64,000 nt of DNA from Vibrio rumoiensis (GTDB lineage: Bacteria; Pseudomonadota; Gammaproteobacteria; Enterobacterales; Vibrionaceae), in contig NZ_AP018685.1 of NCBI RefSeq assembly GCF_002218045.2, positions 868,001 to 932,000 of the forward strand, written 5' to 3'. The notes under the pieces were generated by a model, which searched no databases, was not told the DNA's origin, and saw nothing but the letters and a program-made list of their open reading frames with translations. Shown piece by piece: positions 1 through 8,917 of the stretch. The position numbers were made by a program, and so were the translations under genes. Every line of letters starts with the position of its first letter. The stretch's first letter is position 1.

Positions 1-385
1 CTTGTTGCTTGTTTGGCTTAAAAGCCGCATGAGTCGTCGTGGCTAAATATAAAGAATGTTGATTCCATTGCTCGCCAAGTTGGTCAAGCGCGCCCATTCC
101 ATTGTGAAGAAAGATAAGTGGTATGTTGGAGGGTAAGTATTCAAACAAAGGCTCTATGGCTTGTTTTACCTGAGTTGATTTCACTGTAATGATGATAGCT
201 TGGCAACTGCTGAGTTGAGTAAAGTCATTGGCTGGAATCTCAAACTTTGCTTGCTGATCAAGTGTAATCGAAATGGATCGCTGTGAGTGATCACGGGTGA
301 TCGCGAGTACATCATGACCCGCTTGCCGTAGTTTAGTTGCCCACAATGAACCTAGTGCACCAATGCCAACAATACCAATCTTCAT
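1..385 (-). CDS. panE: 2-dehydropantoate 2-reductase (ketopantoate reductase), partial
   Basis: NADPH-dependent reduction of ketopantoate to pantoate in coenzyme A synthesis; cytosolic. Only the first 128 codons lie in the window; the C-terminal part runs off the left edge. The N-terminus has the Rossmann dinucleotide loop GIGALG (residues 7-12) after a short beta strand, and later the segment HNGMGA, typical of the ApbA/PanE family. The start is the ATG at 385. An 86-bp palindromic repeat ends 34 nt upstream of it, so the promoter may be influenced by that element. Other ApbA-family reductases are possible, but PanE is the best fit. Confidence 0.85.
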   Translation of the reverse strand, partial: MKIGIVGIGALGSLWATKLRQAGHDVLAITRDHSQRSISITLDQQAKFEIPANDFTQLSSCQAIIITVKSTQVKQAIEPLFEYLPSNIPLIFLHNGMGALDQLGEQWNQHSLYLATTTHAAFKPNKQQ

Positions 386-419
386 TTGTTTTCCATTTCT
401 ATTTGCTCTATCCGAAGCT

Positions 420-505
420 TATACCCAAAGTAATTGGACTTGCAGTGAGGCGACAAGTGAATGAACGCTGTCAACAAAACTGCAGCTTCAAGTACGAAGG
501 GTATA
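420..505. repeat. 86-bp palindromic repeat element, short family, copy 1
   Basis: Imperfect palindrome that begins TATACCCAAAGTAATTG and ends in GAAGGGTATA. A second copy in reverse orientation lies at 34147-34233 and aligns over its whole length with scattered substitutions. The ends resemble, from memory, the flanks of ERIC-like palindromes of Vibrio and enterobacteria; that relation is inferred. The element sits between the panE start (34 nt away) and the ompK terminator. There is no coding capacity. Confidence 0.75.
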
Positions 506-523
506 GTTTATCGTAAATAACAA

Positions 524-557
524 AATGGCGCAGACTGAATATTCAATCTGCGCCATT
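524..557 (-). terminator. Intrinsic terminator of ompK
   Basis: Sixteen-base stem (AATGGCGCAGACTGAA against TTCAATCTGCGCCATT, one G-U pair) with a 2-nt loop. On the minus strand it is followed by TTTTGTT. It lies 48 bp beyond the ompK stop codon. Confidence 0.85.
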
Positions 558-605
558 AGCGTTTACTTATCATTCTAACTTATGCAACGTCAGCGTTGCG
601 CTCGA

Positions 606-1433
606 TTAGAACTTGTAAGTTACGTCGAAGTAGTGTGCAAAGCCACTTGATTGAAGCTCATCACCACCACCGATATCTAGGTTGTCTTTAATACCGTAAA
701 CGTTGTAGTAAGCTTTTAAACCGTAACCGACAGCAAAGTGTTCACTGTGCCAGTAGATACCGTTGAACATAGCACCACCATTGCTTGCAGTTGAGCCAGC
801 TGATTCTTTCATACCAAATTGGTAATCGATGTAACCTTGGTAAGAAATAAAGGTACCATTACCAAAAGTGTAGAAAGGTTTAAACCAGTTAGTCGAGATT
901 TGACCACCGTTCCACTCATTTGCATTTGAATCGTAAGTAGCGTATAGGTTTAAGCCCATTTTGCCAAACCAAGGCATATTGATATCAGAACCAAGGCCGA
1001 CTTTTTGAGTATTAACACCACCGATACCGCCGTCCCACTCCATTAGAGTCGCAACATAAAGCTCTTGTACTGGACCAAATGATAAATCTTTACCTGTTAA
1101 AGCATCGATAGAAACGCGAGGGGCAAATTTCATAAAGATTTTTTGCGTTTCGCCATCTTTCTTATCATTTTCATCATTGTCATTACTTGTTAGGTTGAAG
1201 ACATCAACGTAACCGTAAAGATCAAAAATTCCAGAACGACCACCAAATTCCATTTCTAAGTAATCATGACCTGAGTTACCCGCAGACTTTGGTTGTGGTT
1301 TCTCGTTTAATGCATACATTAGATTGAAGTTTACAAACTTATAGTCATTCTTATGAATGTCATCTGAATAGTCCGCAGCTAAAACAGGCGCTGAAGCAGC
1401 AACAAGACTAAGAGCTAAAAGTGTTTTACGCAT
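606..1433 (-). CDS. ompK: Outer-membrane nucleoside-specific channel, OmpK/Tsx family
   Basis: A 275-residue outer-membrane beta-barrel of the nucleoside-specific channel-forming (Tsx) family, very like Vibrio OmpK, the receptor of vibriophage KVP40. It has a signal peptide (about residues 1-19, ending APVLA), alternating aromatic strands, and a C-terminal phenylalanine preceded by FDVTYK, the usual barrel-insertion signal. The product should let nucleosides and other small solutes through the outer membrane. The gene is monocistronic, with its own terminator at 524-557 and a strong CRP-like site about 140 bp upstream (1570-1585), consistent with catabolite control of Tsx-type channels. The substrate is inferred from the family. 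Confidence 0.92.
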   Translation of the reverse strand: MRKTLLALSLVAASAPVLAADYSDDIHKNDYKFVNFNLMYALNEKPQPKSAGNSGHDYLEMEFGGRSGIFDLYGYVDVFNLTSNDNDENDKKDGETQKIFMKFAPRVSIDALTGKDLSFGPVQELYVATLMEWDGGIGGVNTQKVGLGSDINMPWFGKMGLNLYATYDSNANEWNGGQISTNWFKPFYTFGNGTFISYQGYIDYQFGMKESAGSTASNGGAMFNGIYWHSEHFAVGYGLKAYYNVYGIKDNLDIGGGDELQSSGFAHYFDVTYKF

Positions 1434-1569
1434 GAGTGGGGGCTCTCTTTTTAATCTAAGTTAAATTTATAGGTACACCGATTAATGGTGTGGGCATTTC
1501 AAGTGGCGCAGATAATATCTGTTTCGCTCTCATTTGTAAGTGATAAAAGCTGCAAACTTGAATATTTAT

Positions 1570-1585
1570 TGTGATTGTTATCACG
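1570..1585. promoter_or_regulatory. CRP-binding site upstream of ompK
   Basis: TGTGATTGTTATCACG matches the CRP consensus TGTGA-N6-TCACA at 9 of 10 core positions. It lies between the ampG terminator and the divergently read ompK start, where only ompK can be the target. E. coli tsx is also under CRP control. Confidence 0.65.
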
Positions 1586-1650
1586 TAAATGGGATCTTGG
1601 ATGGAACTTGTTATTAAAATCTGTGCAGATTTCTGAATTTAGAACGAAAA

Positions 1651-1680
1651 ACAGCCAAGGCAACCGCTTGCCTTGGCTGT
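1651..1680 (-). terminator. Intrinsic terminator of ampG
   Basis: Perfect 13-bp stem (ACAGCCAAGGCAA / TTGCCTTGGCTGT) with a 4-nt loop, followed on the minus strand by TTTTTCG. It lies 25 bp past the ampG stop. The plus-strand side also has a T run, but no plus-strand gene precedes it. Confidence 0.88.
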
Positions 1681-1705
1681 TTTCTATTCGTGTTTTTATA
1701 GGGTT

Positions 1706-3049
1706 CTATTGTTGGTTTCGTGCTTTTTCAAGTAAGTCGTGAAAATAATGGCGTAATACATACAGCATAATCAGACTTGGGATCACCATGACAGCCGTGA
1801 TAATGAAGAACAGTGGCCAGCTATTTAAGCTATCGGCGAGTTCACCACTAAACGATGACAGAGTGGTACGGCCGAAGTTACCTAATGATGCTAATAATGC
1901 ATATTGAGTCGCTGAGAATGCTTGGCCAGTCAATACCGTTAAGAATGAGACAAATGCCACGGTTGAAAAGGCGGTGGTAAAGTTATCGACTAATACGGTA
2001 GCTAAAAGTAAATGTTCATTAGGTCCAACCGATGCAATCCAAGCAAACATTAAGTTACTGCTTGCCATGGCAATGCCGCCGATCATAAGCCCTTTAACAA
2101 TACCAAATCGGACGTTGAACATGCTACCTACAAAGGTAAATAACATGGTTGCTCCCCATCCAATCAATTTAGAGTATTCGCCAATTTGTTCGTTGCTAAA
2201 GCCAATTTCTTTGTAAAACACAATCGACATTCGACCCAGAAAAGCTTCACCAATTTTAAATAGGAAGACAAACAACAATAAAGTAATGGCAACGCCAATA
2301 CCATTGCGACGGAAGAAATCAAGGAAAGGCTCAACGACCGTTACCGTTAGCCAAGCGGCAACTTTTGAGTTAACCACTTTTTCGTGGCGTTTTTCGGCTT
2401 GATGTTGCAGTTCGTCTCGCTGAGTTTTTGGCTCGCCTGTGAGTAGTGTAAATAACATTAATAAGGCGATAACGAGCGTCATGCCGTAATACACGTTGTT
2501 CCAACCATAAGCATCAGCATTGGAAAAGGCTAGGTAACCTGGAAGTGAATAACCGGTCCACCAACCAATGACGGCCATGGCTGACGCCTGCGGCAGTTTA
2601 CTGTTATTACTTTTAGGGAAGCTATCAATGCGGAAAGCATCAATCGCGATATCTTGAGTTGCAGAAGCGGTTGAAATAGCTAATGCAAACGCGGAGATTA
2701 AAATTAAGTTATTGGTTGGATTTAATTCAGCTAAGAAGAAAGTGCAGACTAGCATGATCGCTTGGCACAATAATATCCAGCTTCTTCGTTGGCCAAGCCA
2801 TGAATGCAGTAGCGGAATTTTGACTCGGTCAATCAAAGGAGCCCACAAAAAATTGATAGCATACACCGCAAATACCGCCCCAAAATAGCCAATGGTTGAG
2901 CGATTTAAACCAGCATCACTTAGCCAACCCGACATATTGGAGCCAATTAGTACCCAAGGAAAGCCACTCGAACAACCTAACATGAAGACCCATAATAGAC
3001 GCTTATCTAAGTAGGTTTGTATGGTTGCCTTCCAGGTCATAGAAGCCAT
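1706..3049 (-). CDS. ampG: AmpG-type muropeptide permease (MFS)
   Basis: A 447-residue inner-membrane MFS transporter with about 12-14 hydrophobic segments. It resembles AmpG, which imports GlcNAc-anhydro-MurNAc peptides for cell-wall recycling. The N-terminal section (LDKRLLWVFMLGCSSGFPW, then the motif around APLIDR) is characteristic of AmpG. The start ATG at 3049 is preceded by GGAG six bases away. It follows ppiA and yajG on the same strand; E. coli also keeps yajG next to ampG. At 447 residues it is a little shorter than E. coli AmpG (491). In many proteobacteria AmpG activity feeds AmpR-dependent beta-lactamase induction, but no ampC or ampR is visible here. Confidence 0.9.
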   Translation of the reverse strand: MASMTWKATIQTYLDKRLLWVFMLGCSSGFPWVLIGSNMSGWLSDAGLNRSTIGYFGAVFAVYAINFLWAPLIDRVKIPLLHSWLGQRRSWILLCQAIMLVCTFFLAELNPTNNLILISAFALAISTASATQDIAIDAFRIDSFPKSNNSKLPQASAMAVIGWWTGYSLPGYLAFSNADAYGWNNVYYGMTLVIALLMLFTLLTGEPKTQRDELQHQAEKRHEKVVNSKVAAWLTVTVVEPFLDFFRRNGIGVAITLLLFVFLFKIGEAFLGRMSIVFYKEIGFSNEQIGEYSKLIGWGATMLFTFVGSMFNVRFGIVKGLMIGGIAMASSNLMFAWIASVGPNEHLLLATVLVDNFTTAFSTVAFVSFLTVLTGQAFSATQYALLASLGNFGRTTLSSFSGELADSLNSWPLFFIITAVMVIPSLIMLYVLRHYFHDLLEKARNQQ

Positions 3050-3101
3050 GTTTTTCTCCTTGGTTACATAGGCTATGCAAAAAAAAGCTGCATAGAAAAG
3101 T

Positions 3102-3124
3102 CAGCCATCAAATTAAGATGGCTG
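3102..3124 (-). terminator. Probable terminator between ppiA and ampG
   Basis: Eight-bp stem CAGCCATC / GATGGCTG with a 7-nt loop, followed on the minus strand by ACTTTTC. A second small hairpin (CTATGCA...TGCATAG) comes immediately after. It may only partly stop transcription from the rlmG-yajG-ppiA unit. Confidence 0.5.
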
Positions 3125-3168
3125 CAATAAATATTATAAGTTGAAGTGGTAATCTAGACGGTAAGAGA

Positions 3169-3711
3169 TTACTTCACCGTGACTTTGGTAATCATGATTG
3201 GCGTGACTGGAACATCTTGCATCGACCCCATAGAACGAGTCGGCTTTTGCGCCATCGCTCTGACAACATCAAAGCCTTTCGTTACTTTACCAAATACGGC
3301 GTAACCGGCAGAACTCCGTGAGTAGTTTAAAAAGTCATTGTCTTTTAAGTTAATAAAAAACTGGCGAGTTGCGGAGTTTGGATTGCTAGTACGGGCCATT
3401 GCGACGGTCGCGGTTAAATTTTCTAAACCATTGGTTGCTTCATTGCGGATAGGGGCATAAGAAGAACGTTCGTTCATGTCTTTATCAAAACCGCCACCTT
3501 GGGCCATGAAACCTGGGATCACACGATGAAATTGAGTGCCAACATAGCTCCCATCGTTGACATACTTTAGGAAGTTCTTCACGGTAATAGGCGCTTGCTG
3601 CTGGTTTAATTCAATCGTGAAATTACCAATAGAGGTTTCAAACTCAACCGTTGGGGCTGCAAAACTTGAAACGCTAAATAGCATCAGCAGCCCAAATAAG
3701 ATTTTTTTCAT
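3169..3711 (-). CDS. ppiA: Periplasmic peptidyl-prolyl cis-trans isomerase (cyclophilin)
   Basis: Cyclophilin-type prolyl isomerase of 180 residues with a cleavable signal peptide (residues 1-18, ending SSFA), so it is exported to the periplasm like E. coli PpiA. The active-site block FHRVIPGFM is at 61-69 (R63 is the catalytic arginine by family comparison), followed by QGGGF, and QFFINL at 117-122. The ATG overlaps the yajG stop in a TAATG arrangement, which suggests translational coupling. The role is folding of exported proteins. Confidence 0.9.
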   Translation of the reverse strand: MKKILFGLLMLFSVSSFAAPTVEFETSIGNFTIELNQQQAPITVKNFLKYVNDGSYVGTQFHRVIPGFMAQGGGFDKDMNERSSYAPIRNEATNGLENLTATVAMARTSNPNSATRQFFINLKDNDFLNYSRSSAGYAVFGKVTKGFDVVRAMAQKPTRSMGSMQDVPVTPIMITKVTVK

Positions 3712-4286
3712 TAAAAGTTATCCTTCATATATTTTGTTAATTCTGAATCTTTGGCAATGGTGGTTAACACTCGGCTTGATACGCGGTTAATCACTTCTTC
3801 TACATCGGTTTTATCGGCTGTGAATGAGCCTGATTTTGTGCCTGAGCCGGTGTAAGTTCTGACAAATTTGCCATTGGGGGTTTCAGCAGTGATTTTTAAG
3901 GTGACTTTACCTTCAATTCCGTATTTAACAGGCCCTTGGTTAACGGTTGCTAAGGCATCGACAACTTGAATATTCACAATATTGTTGCTGTTTTTAGTCA
4001 TCGTAAAGCCTTGAGAGAAAAACTGCTGGTAAACCGCTGCTTCATAAGCTTTACGAACGTTTTGTTTCGCATGCATTGGTTGAACTTGTTCTTCATCATC
4101 ACGTTTAATGACGGCAATGAATTGCGCACTACGAACATCTTGGCTAGTCAGAGTGAAAGCTAAGCCATCGACAGCCTTACTCGAGCTTAGGGTGGACGAC
4201 GGAGTAAGGTTAATTAAATCGGTTTGAGAAACGCTGGCACAAGCCGTTAATACCAAAGCCGCGCATAACATAATCAGCTTCTTCAT
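3711..4286 (-). CDS. yajG: YajG family lipoprotein
   Basis: A 191-residue lipoprotein: signal peptide with lipobox LTAC and the lipidated cysteine at position 16, followed by a soluble periplasmic domain of the YajG family. No enzymatic function is known for the family. The position (rlmG 10 bp upstream, ppiA overlapping downstream, ampG next) and divergence from bolA match the E. coli bolA-yajG-ampG neighbourhood. Residue 17 is alanine rather than aspartate, so the Lol system should send it to the outer membrane. Confidence 0.85.
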   Translation of the reverse strand: MKKLIMLCAALVLTACASVSQTDLINLTPSSTLSSSKAVDGLAFTLTSQDVRSAQFIAVIKRDDEEQVQPMHAKQNVRKAYEAAVYQQFFSQGFTMTKNSNNIVNIQVVDALATVNQGPVKYGIEGKVTLKITAETPNGKFVRTYTGSGTKSGSFTADKTDVEEVINRVSSRVLTTIAKDSELTKYMKDNF

Positions 4287-4296
4287 TTTTATATCC

Positions 4297-5454
4297 TTAT
4301 TTAGTCTTTTTATTTAAGTCATTGTTTTTGATTGCTTCAATAATGACGAATTTATTATTTTCCGCCACAATTGTCACTTGTTGCTGACCAAACAAGCGAG
4401 ATAACTTGGTTGGATACTCTAAGTGTCGATTTCCTACGACCAGCAATTTGCCATTATGGTTCAATGCATCTTTTGCATCGCAGAACATTTGCCAAGCGAT
4501 GTGATCGGTAATAGTGTTGTTTTGATGAAAAGGGGGGTTACACAATACCAAATACGTACTGTTGTCTTTCATACCATCTAAGCAGTTATTGGCAATAACT
4601 TGAATATTTCTATCCGAACCCAGGTTTTTTTCTAAATTCTTTTGTGCCGAAGCGACAGCCATAAAGCTTTCATCGATACTGGTGATTCGAGCTTGAGGGT
4701 TTAATTGTCCTGCTTTAATTGATAGCACGCCATTACCACACCCTAGGTCAATGATGTGTCTTAATTCTTCATCTACTGGAATGTAATCAAGCATAAACCT
4801 TGCGCCCAGATCTAAGCTTTCACCTGAGTAAACATTGGCATAGTTGGATAAAGTGATATTCTGACCATCAACTTGCCATTCACATTCTGCTGGCACTGGA
4901 ATGATCGGCTGACAATTGGCTTGTGAGAACACGAGACGATGTTTTTTCCAAGCTAATGAGGTTTTAGTTTCGCCTAGGTGCTTTTCAAATAAAGTAAGAG
5001 TAGATGTGTGGATTTCTTTGGCTTTATTTACGCCAATGATTGGGCACGTTTCGGAGAGTGATTCACGTAGTTTAGAAAGCTGCCAAGTAAGTAAGCGATT
5101 ACTTTTTGGTAGTTGCATTAATACAAGATCAATGTGCTTAGGCATCTCTTGCAAGCAATTCAAAAATTGAATTTTAGGGCATTTATTACGCTGTAAATTT
5201 TTCAATGTACCTTTGTGAGAAATAAATGAATCGCTCATCATTGTGACGCTATGTTTTTCTGAGAACCAACATGAAAGCGCACCAAAATGGTCATTGAGAA
5301 TCAGGATGTTTCGGCCTGAAGGGAGATCCATTTCTTCTACATGATTAATCAAATATTCATCACCCGCATCCCAAGCTTGTAATGTTTCATTGGCGCGTTT
5401 AGGGAAACGAGATAATGTTAAGGTGCGATCATATAAGGTTAGTTCAGTCTTCAT
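4297..5454 (-). CDS. rlmG: 23S rRNA (guanine1835-N2)-methyltransferase RlmG
   Basis: S-adenosylmethionine-dependent rRNA methyltransferase of 385 residues, close in length to E. coli RlmG (378). The SAM-binding motif DLGCGNG is at 236-242 and the catalytic NPPFH motif, typical of N2-guanine methyltransferases, at 306-310. The N-terminal half carries the degenerate partner domain (LILNDHFGALSC at 51-62) shared by RlmG and RsmC. RsmC is the main alternative, but the N-terminal wording and overall alignment favour RlmG. It probably heads the rlmG-yajG-ppiA(-ampG) unit. Confidence 0.88.
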   Translation of the reverse strand: MKTELTLYDRTLTLSRFPKRANETLQAWDAGDEYLINHVEEMDLPSGRNILILNDHFGALSCWFSEKHSVTMMSDSFISHKGTLKNLQRNKCPKIQFLNCLQEMPKHIDLVLMQLPKSNRLLTWQLSKLRESLSETCPIIGVNKAKEIHTSTLTLFEKHLGETKTSLAWKKHRLVFSQANCQPIIPVPAECEWQVDGQNITLSNYANVYSGESLDLGARFMLDYIPVDEELRHIIDLGCGNGVLSIKAGQLNPQARITSIDESFMAVASAQKNLEKNLGSDRNIQVIANNCLDGMKDNSTYLVLCNPPFHQNNTITDHIAWQMFCDAKDALNHNGKLLVVGNRHLEYPTKLSRLFGQQQVTIVAENNKFVIIEAIKNNDLNKKTK

Positions 5455-5626
5455 ATTTATCTTTTATCTGCATATTGAAGTCACTTGGACGTACATTGTC
5501 GCAGAAGGTGTTTGAACAAGATAGTAGAAACTCTGTGTTTAAATGTCATGATTTCAACGTATAAATTCAATTGAGTTTATTGCCGTTTTCATGGCATCTT
5601 GGTGGGATACTTAGAAGGTGAGCATT

Positions 5627-5935
5627 ATGATTCAAGATTTAATCGAAAGAAAATTACAAGCCGAATTCAACCCTATCCATTTAGAGGTTCAGAATGAAAG
5701 TTACATGCATAACGTTCCGCCCGGTTCTGAAAGTCATTTTAAAGTGATTGTGGTGAGTGAGCAATTCGATGATAAAAGGCTGATTGCTCGTCATCGATCT
5801 ATTAATGCAATCCTTAATGATGAGCTGGAAAACCATATTCATGCTTTATCTATCCATGCTTATACCGAATTGGAATGGCAAGAAGCGAATGGAGTGGCTC
5901 CTGCTTCGCCTAAATGTGCGGGTGGCGGAAAGTAA
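5627..5935 (+). CDS. bolA: BolA family transcriptional/iron-sulfur regulator
   Basis: A 102-residue BolA protein (class II KH-like fold), beginning MIQDLIERKL and carrying the conserved ESYMHNVPPGSESHFKV block and RHRSIN with a histidine that can bind Fe-S clusters together with a monothiol glutaredoxin. BolA responds to stress and affects cell shape in E. coli. The ATG at 5627 is preferred: AAGGTG lies 6 bases before it and family members start MIQ. A GTG nine bases upstream (5618) is in frame but falls inside the ribosome-binding sequence. The C-terminal tail (CAGGGK) is poorly conserved. Confidence 0.9.
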   Translation: MIQDLIERKLQAEFNPIHLEVQNESYMHNVPPGSESHFKVIVVSEQFDDKRLIARHRSINAILNDELENHIHALSIHAYTELEWQEANGVAPASPKCAGGGK

Positions 5936-6328
5936 TTCAGTGTTCAATCATGTCAATGTCAATTTTAACAAAATCAGGCTTAATACCACTTAAATAGTAA
6001 GGTTAATCGGTTACTTGGTTTGTTTCTTCCATATAAAATGGATTTTGATAATTGTGGTGTGCATCAAATATATACATTTTTGTATTTAATGGCGTTAACT
6101 TAGCTGCAAAAAAATAGCCGAATACTCCTAATGAGAATGGCAAGATATTCATAAAAGATGTTAGAATACGCGACCTAGAAGAGCTTATTGATAAAATTAG
6201 GCCTTTTTATACGGATGTTGCGATTCTGGTTTTTTTTACAAAATCAGAGCCGGACACAAAAAAGTCGTGTCTTTAAGTTACGCAATTAAAAGAATCTTAT
6301 TTCCCTAAATAAAGTAGTGCAAGTGCGT
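5936..6328 (+). promoter_or_regulatory. Gene-free leader/promoter region of the nqr operon
   Basis: There is no open frame of note in these 393 bases. They hold a probable extended -10 element (6160-6168), an imperfect dyad TTTTGAT...ATCAAAT around 6044-6070, a weak hairpin with a T-rich arm around 6225-6246, and a small hairpin GACAC/GTGTC (6253-6271). If the -10 is used, the nqrA transcript has an untranslated leader of about 150 nt. Confidence 0.5.
6160..6168 (+). promoter_or_regulatory. Putative extended -10 promoter for nqr
   Basis: TGTTAGAAT fits the extended -10 pattern TGnTATAAT with one mismatch in the hexamer (TAGAAT). No good -35 is visible, as is usual for extended -10 promoters. 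Predicted start of transcription is near 6175. Confidence 0.4.
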
Positions 6329-7669
6329 ATGATTACAATAAAAAAGGGCTTGGATCTTCCTATTGCTGGAGTTCCTGCTCAGGTGATTAATGATGGCAAG
6401 TCCATCAAAACAGTCGCCTTGCTTGGCGAAGAGTACGTGGGTATGCGTCCAACTATGCATGTTCGCGTTGATGATGAAGTGAAAAAAGGCCAAATTCTTT
6501 TTGTAGATAAAAAGAATCCTGGCGTTAAGTACACTTCACCTGCAAGCGGTAAAGTTATCGAAGTAAATCGTGGTGCAAAACGTGTTCTTCAATCGGTTGT
6601 GATTGAAGTATCAGGTGATGACCAAGTGACTTTCGAAAGCTACGCTGCCGATCAATTAGCAAAACTTGACCGTGAAGCGGTGAAGAATCAGCTAATTGAA
6701 TCTGGTATGTGGACTGCATTGCGAACTCGTCCGTTCAGCAAGGTTCCAGCAATCGATTCGACCACTCAGGCGATCTTTGTGACAGCAATGGATACTAATC
6801 CATTAGCGGCAGATCCTGCTGTGATTATTAATGAACAAGCAGAAGCATTTACGGCTGGCTTAGATCTTTTATCTGTTCTAACAGATGGCAAGGTCTATGT
6901 ATGTAAAGCCTCTACAACATTGCCACAATCTTCTCAATCTAATGTAGAAGAACATGTGTTTGCAGGTGTACACCCAGCTGGTTTGGCGGGGACTCACATG
7001 CATCACTTGTACCCAGTGAGCTTAGAAAATGTTGCTTGGAGCTTGAACTACCAAGACGTTATTGCATTTGGTCAGCTATTCCTTACTGGTGAAATTTACA
7101 CAGATCGTGTGGTTTCATTAGCGGGTCCTGCAATCAAAGAGCCTCGTTTAGTTCGCACTTGTATTGGTGCAAATCTTGATGATTTAACTGAAGGTGAGAT
7201 TCTACCGGGCGAAGCTCGCGTAATATCTGGCTCAGTATTGTCTGGTACCACGGCTTCAGGTCCTCACGCTTATCTTGGTCGTTACCATGCACAAGTGTCG
7301 GTTCTTCATGAAGGTCGTGAAAAAGAGTTTCTTGGTTGGGCTATGCCTGGCGCGCACAAGTTCTCTGTAACTCGTTCTTTCTTAAGCCACTTATTCCCAA
7401 GTCGTGTATTCAACATGACCACTACAACAAATGGTAGTGATCGTTCAATGGTGCCAATCGGTAACTATGAGCGTGTGATGCCATTAGATATCGAACCAAC
7501 ATTGTTGCTTCGTGATATCTGTGCTGGGGATTCTGATAGCGCACAACGTTTAGGCGTTTTAGAGCTGGATGAAGAAGATTTGGCGTTATGTACCTTTGTA
7601 TGTCCTGGTAAATATGAATATGGCGATTTACTTCGCGATTGCCTAGACAAGATCGAGAAGGAAGGTTAA
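6329..7669 (+). CDS. nqrA: Na+-translocating NADH:quinone reductase subunit A
   Basis: Cytoplasmic-side subunit of Na+-NQR, the respiratory complex that couples NADH oxidation by ubiquinone to sodium export. 446 residues from the ATG at 6329, which gives the family N-terminus MITIKKGLDLPI and the same length as V. cholerae NqrA. A GTG 12 bases upstream is in frame but adds four residues not found in the family. The N-terminal biotinyl-lipoyl-like domain (around GKVIEVNRGAKR) and a Rossmann-like core are recognisable. First gene of the operon; nqrB starts 3 bases after its stop. Confidence 0.97.
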   Translation: MITIKKGLDLPIAGVPAQVINDGKSIKTVALLGEEYVGMRPTMHVRVDDEVKKGQILFVDKKNPGVKYTSPASGKVIEVNRGAKRVLQSVVIEVSGDDQVTFESYAADQLAKLDREAVKNQLIESGMWTALRTRPFSKVPAIDSTTQAIFVTAMDTNPLAADPAVIINEQAEAFTAGLDLLSVLTDGKVYVCKASTTLPQSSQSNVEEHVFAGVHPAGLAGTHMHHLYPVSLENVAWSLNYQDVIAFGQLFLTGEIYTDRVVSLAGPAIKEPRLVRTCIGANLDDLTEGEILPGEARVISGSVLSGTTASGPHAYLGRYHAQVSVLHEGREKEFLGWAMPGAHKFSVTRSFLSHLFPSRVFNMTTTTNGSDRSMVPIGNYERVMPLDIEPTLLLRDICAGDSDSAQRLGVLELDEEDLALCTFVCPGKYEYGDLLRDCLDKIEKEG

Positions 7670-7672
7670 TTC

Positions 7673-8917
7673 ATGGGCCTTAAGAAATTTATAGAAGATA
7701 TTGAACCGCATTTTGAACCTGGCGGGAAACATGAGCGTTGGTTTGCTTTGTATGAAGCTGCGGCGACTCTATTCTACACGCCGGGTACGGTAACAAAGCG
7801 CAGTTCTCATGTTCGTGATAGTGTTGATTTAAAACGTATCATGATCATGGTTTGGTTAGCGGTATTCCCAGCAATGTTTTGGGGGATGTATAACACTGGC
7901 CATCAAGCCATTGTTGCACTTAACCACATGTACTCTGGTGACCAACTTGCTTCAATCATTTCTGGTGATTGGCACTACTGGTTAACAGAAATGCTTGGTG
8001 GAACGCTTTCTGACCAAGCGGGTTGGGGCAGTATGATGCTGCTTGGTGCAACTTACTTCCTGCCTATCTACGCAGTTGTTTTCGCCGTAGGTGGTTTCTG
8101 GGAAGTATTGTTCTGTATGATTCGTAAGCATGAAGTTAACGAAGGTTTCTTTGTAACTTCTATCTTGTTTGCGTTAATCGTTCCGCCAACACTACCGCTA
8201 TGGCAAGCCGCTTTAGGTATCACTTTCGGTGTGGTTGTCGCTAAAGAAATCTTTGGTGGTACAGGTCGTAACTTCCTAAACCCTGCATTAGCCGGTCGTG
8301 CTTTCTTGTTCTTTGCTTACCCAGCACAAATTTCTGGTGATGCAGTTTGGACAGCGGCAGATGGATTCTCTGGTGCTACGGCGCTTAGCCAGTGGGCTCA
8401 AGGTGGTCACGGTTCATTAGTGAATACGGTAACGGGTCATTCAATTTCTTGGATGGACGCTTTCATTGGTAATATCCCAGGCTCTATGGGTGAGGTTTCA
8501 ACCTTAGCTCTAATCCTTGGTGGTCTAATGATCGTTTACATGCGAATTGCTTCATGGCGTATCATTGCAGGTGTAATGATTGGTATGGCGGCAGTATCAA
8601 CCATGTTTAACCTTATCGGTTCAGACACTAACCCAATGTTTGCTATGCCTTGGTACTGGCACATGGTTCTAGGTGGTTTTGCATTCGGTATGATCTTCAT
8701 GGCGACCGATCCAGTATCGGCTTCATTTACCAATAAAGGTAAGTGGGCGTACGGTGCTTTAATCGGTGTGATGTGTGTACTTATCCGTGTGGTTAACCCA
8801 GCCTATCCAGAAGGTATGATGCTAGCGATTCTATTCGCTAACCTCTTCGCTCCGTTGTTCGATTACTTTGTCGTTGAGAAGAACGTCAAAAGGAGACTAG
8901 CTCGCTATGGCAAATAA
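7673..8917 (+). CDS. nqrB: Na+-translocating NADH:quinone reductase subunit B
   Basis: Integral membrane subunit (414 residues) carrying covalently bound FMN and lying on the sodium and quinone path. The flavinylation motif SGAT is at 233-236, so Thr236 is the FMN acceptor, matching the V. cholerae numbering. The glycine pair at 140-141, where korormicin/HQNO resistance changes arise in other vibrios, is wild type. The N-terminus (about 50 residues) is cytoplasmic; the rest has about ten hydrophobic segments. Its 3' end overlaps nqrC by 11 bases. Confidence 0.97.
   Translation: MGLKKFIEDIEPHFEPGGKHERWFALYEAAATLFYTPGTVTKRSSHVRDSVDLKRIMIMVWLAVFPAMFWGMYNTGHQAIVALNHMYSGDQLASIISGDWHYWLTEMLGGTLSDQAGWGSMMLLGATYFLPIYAVVFAVGGFWEVLFCMIRKHEVNEGFFVTSILFALIVPPTLPLWQAALGITFGVVVAKEIFGGTGRNFLNPALAGRAFLFFAYPAQISGDAVWTAADGFSGATALSQWAQGGHGSLVNTVTGHSISWMDAFIGNIPGSMGEVSTLALILGGLMIVYMRIASWRIIAGVMIGMAAVSTMFNLIGSDTNPMFAMPWYWHMVLGGFAFGMIFMATDPVSASFTNKGKWAYGALIGVMCVLIRVVNPAYPEGMMLAILFANLFAPLFDYFVVEKNVKRRLARYGK

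Noticed and set aside
6305..6493. 62-codon minus-strand frame at the nqrA start
   Set aside because: It overlaps the conserved nqrA coding sequence and has no support.
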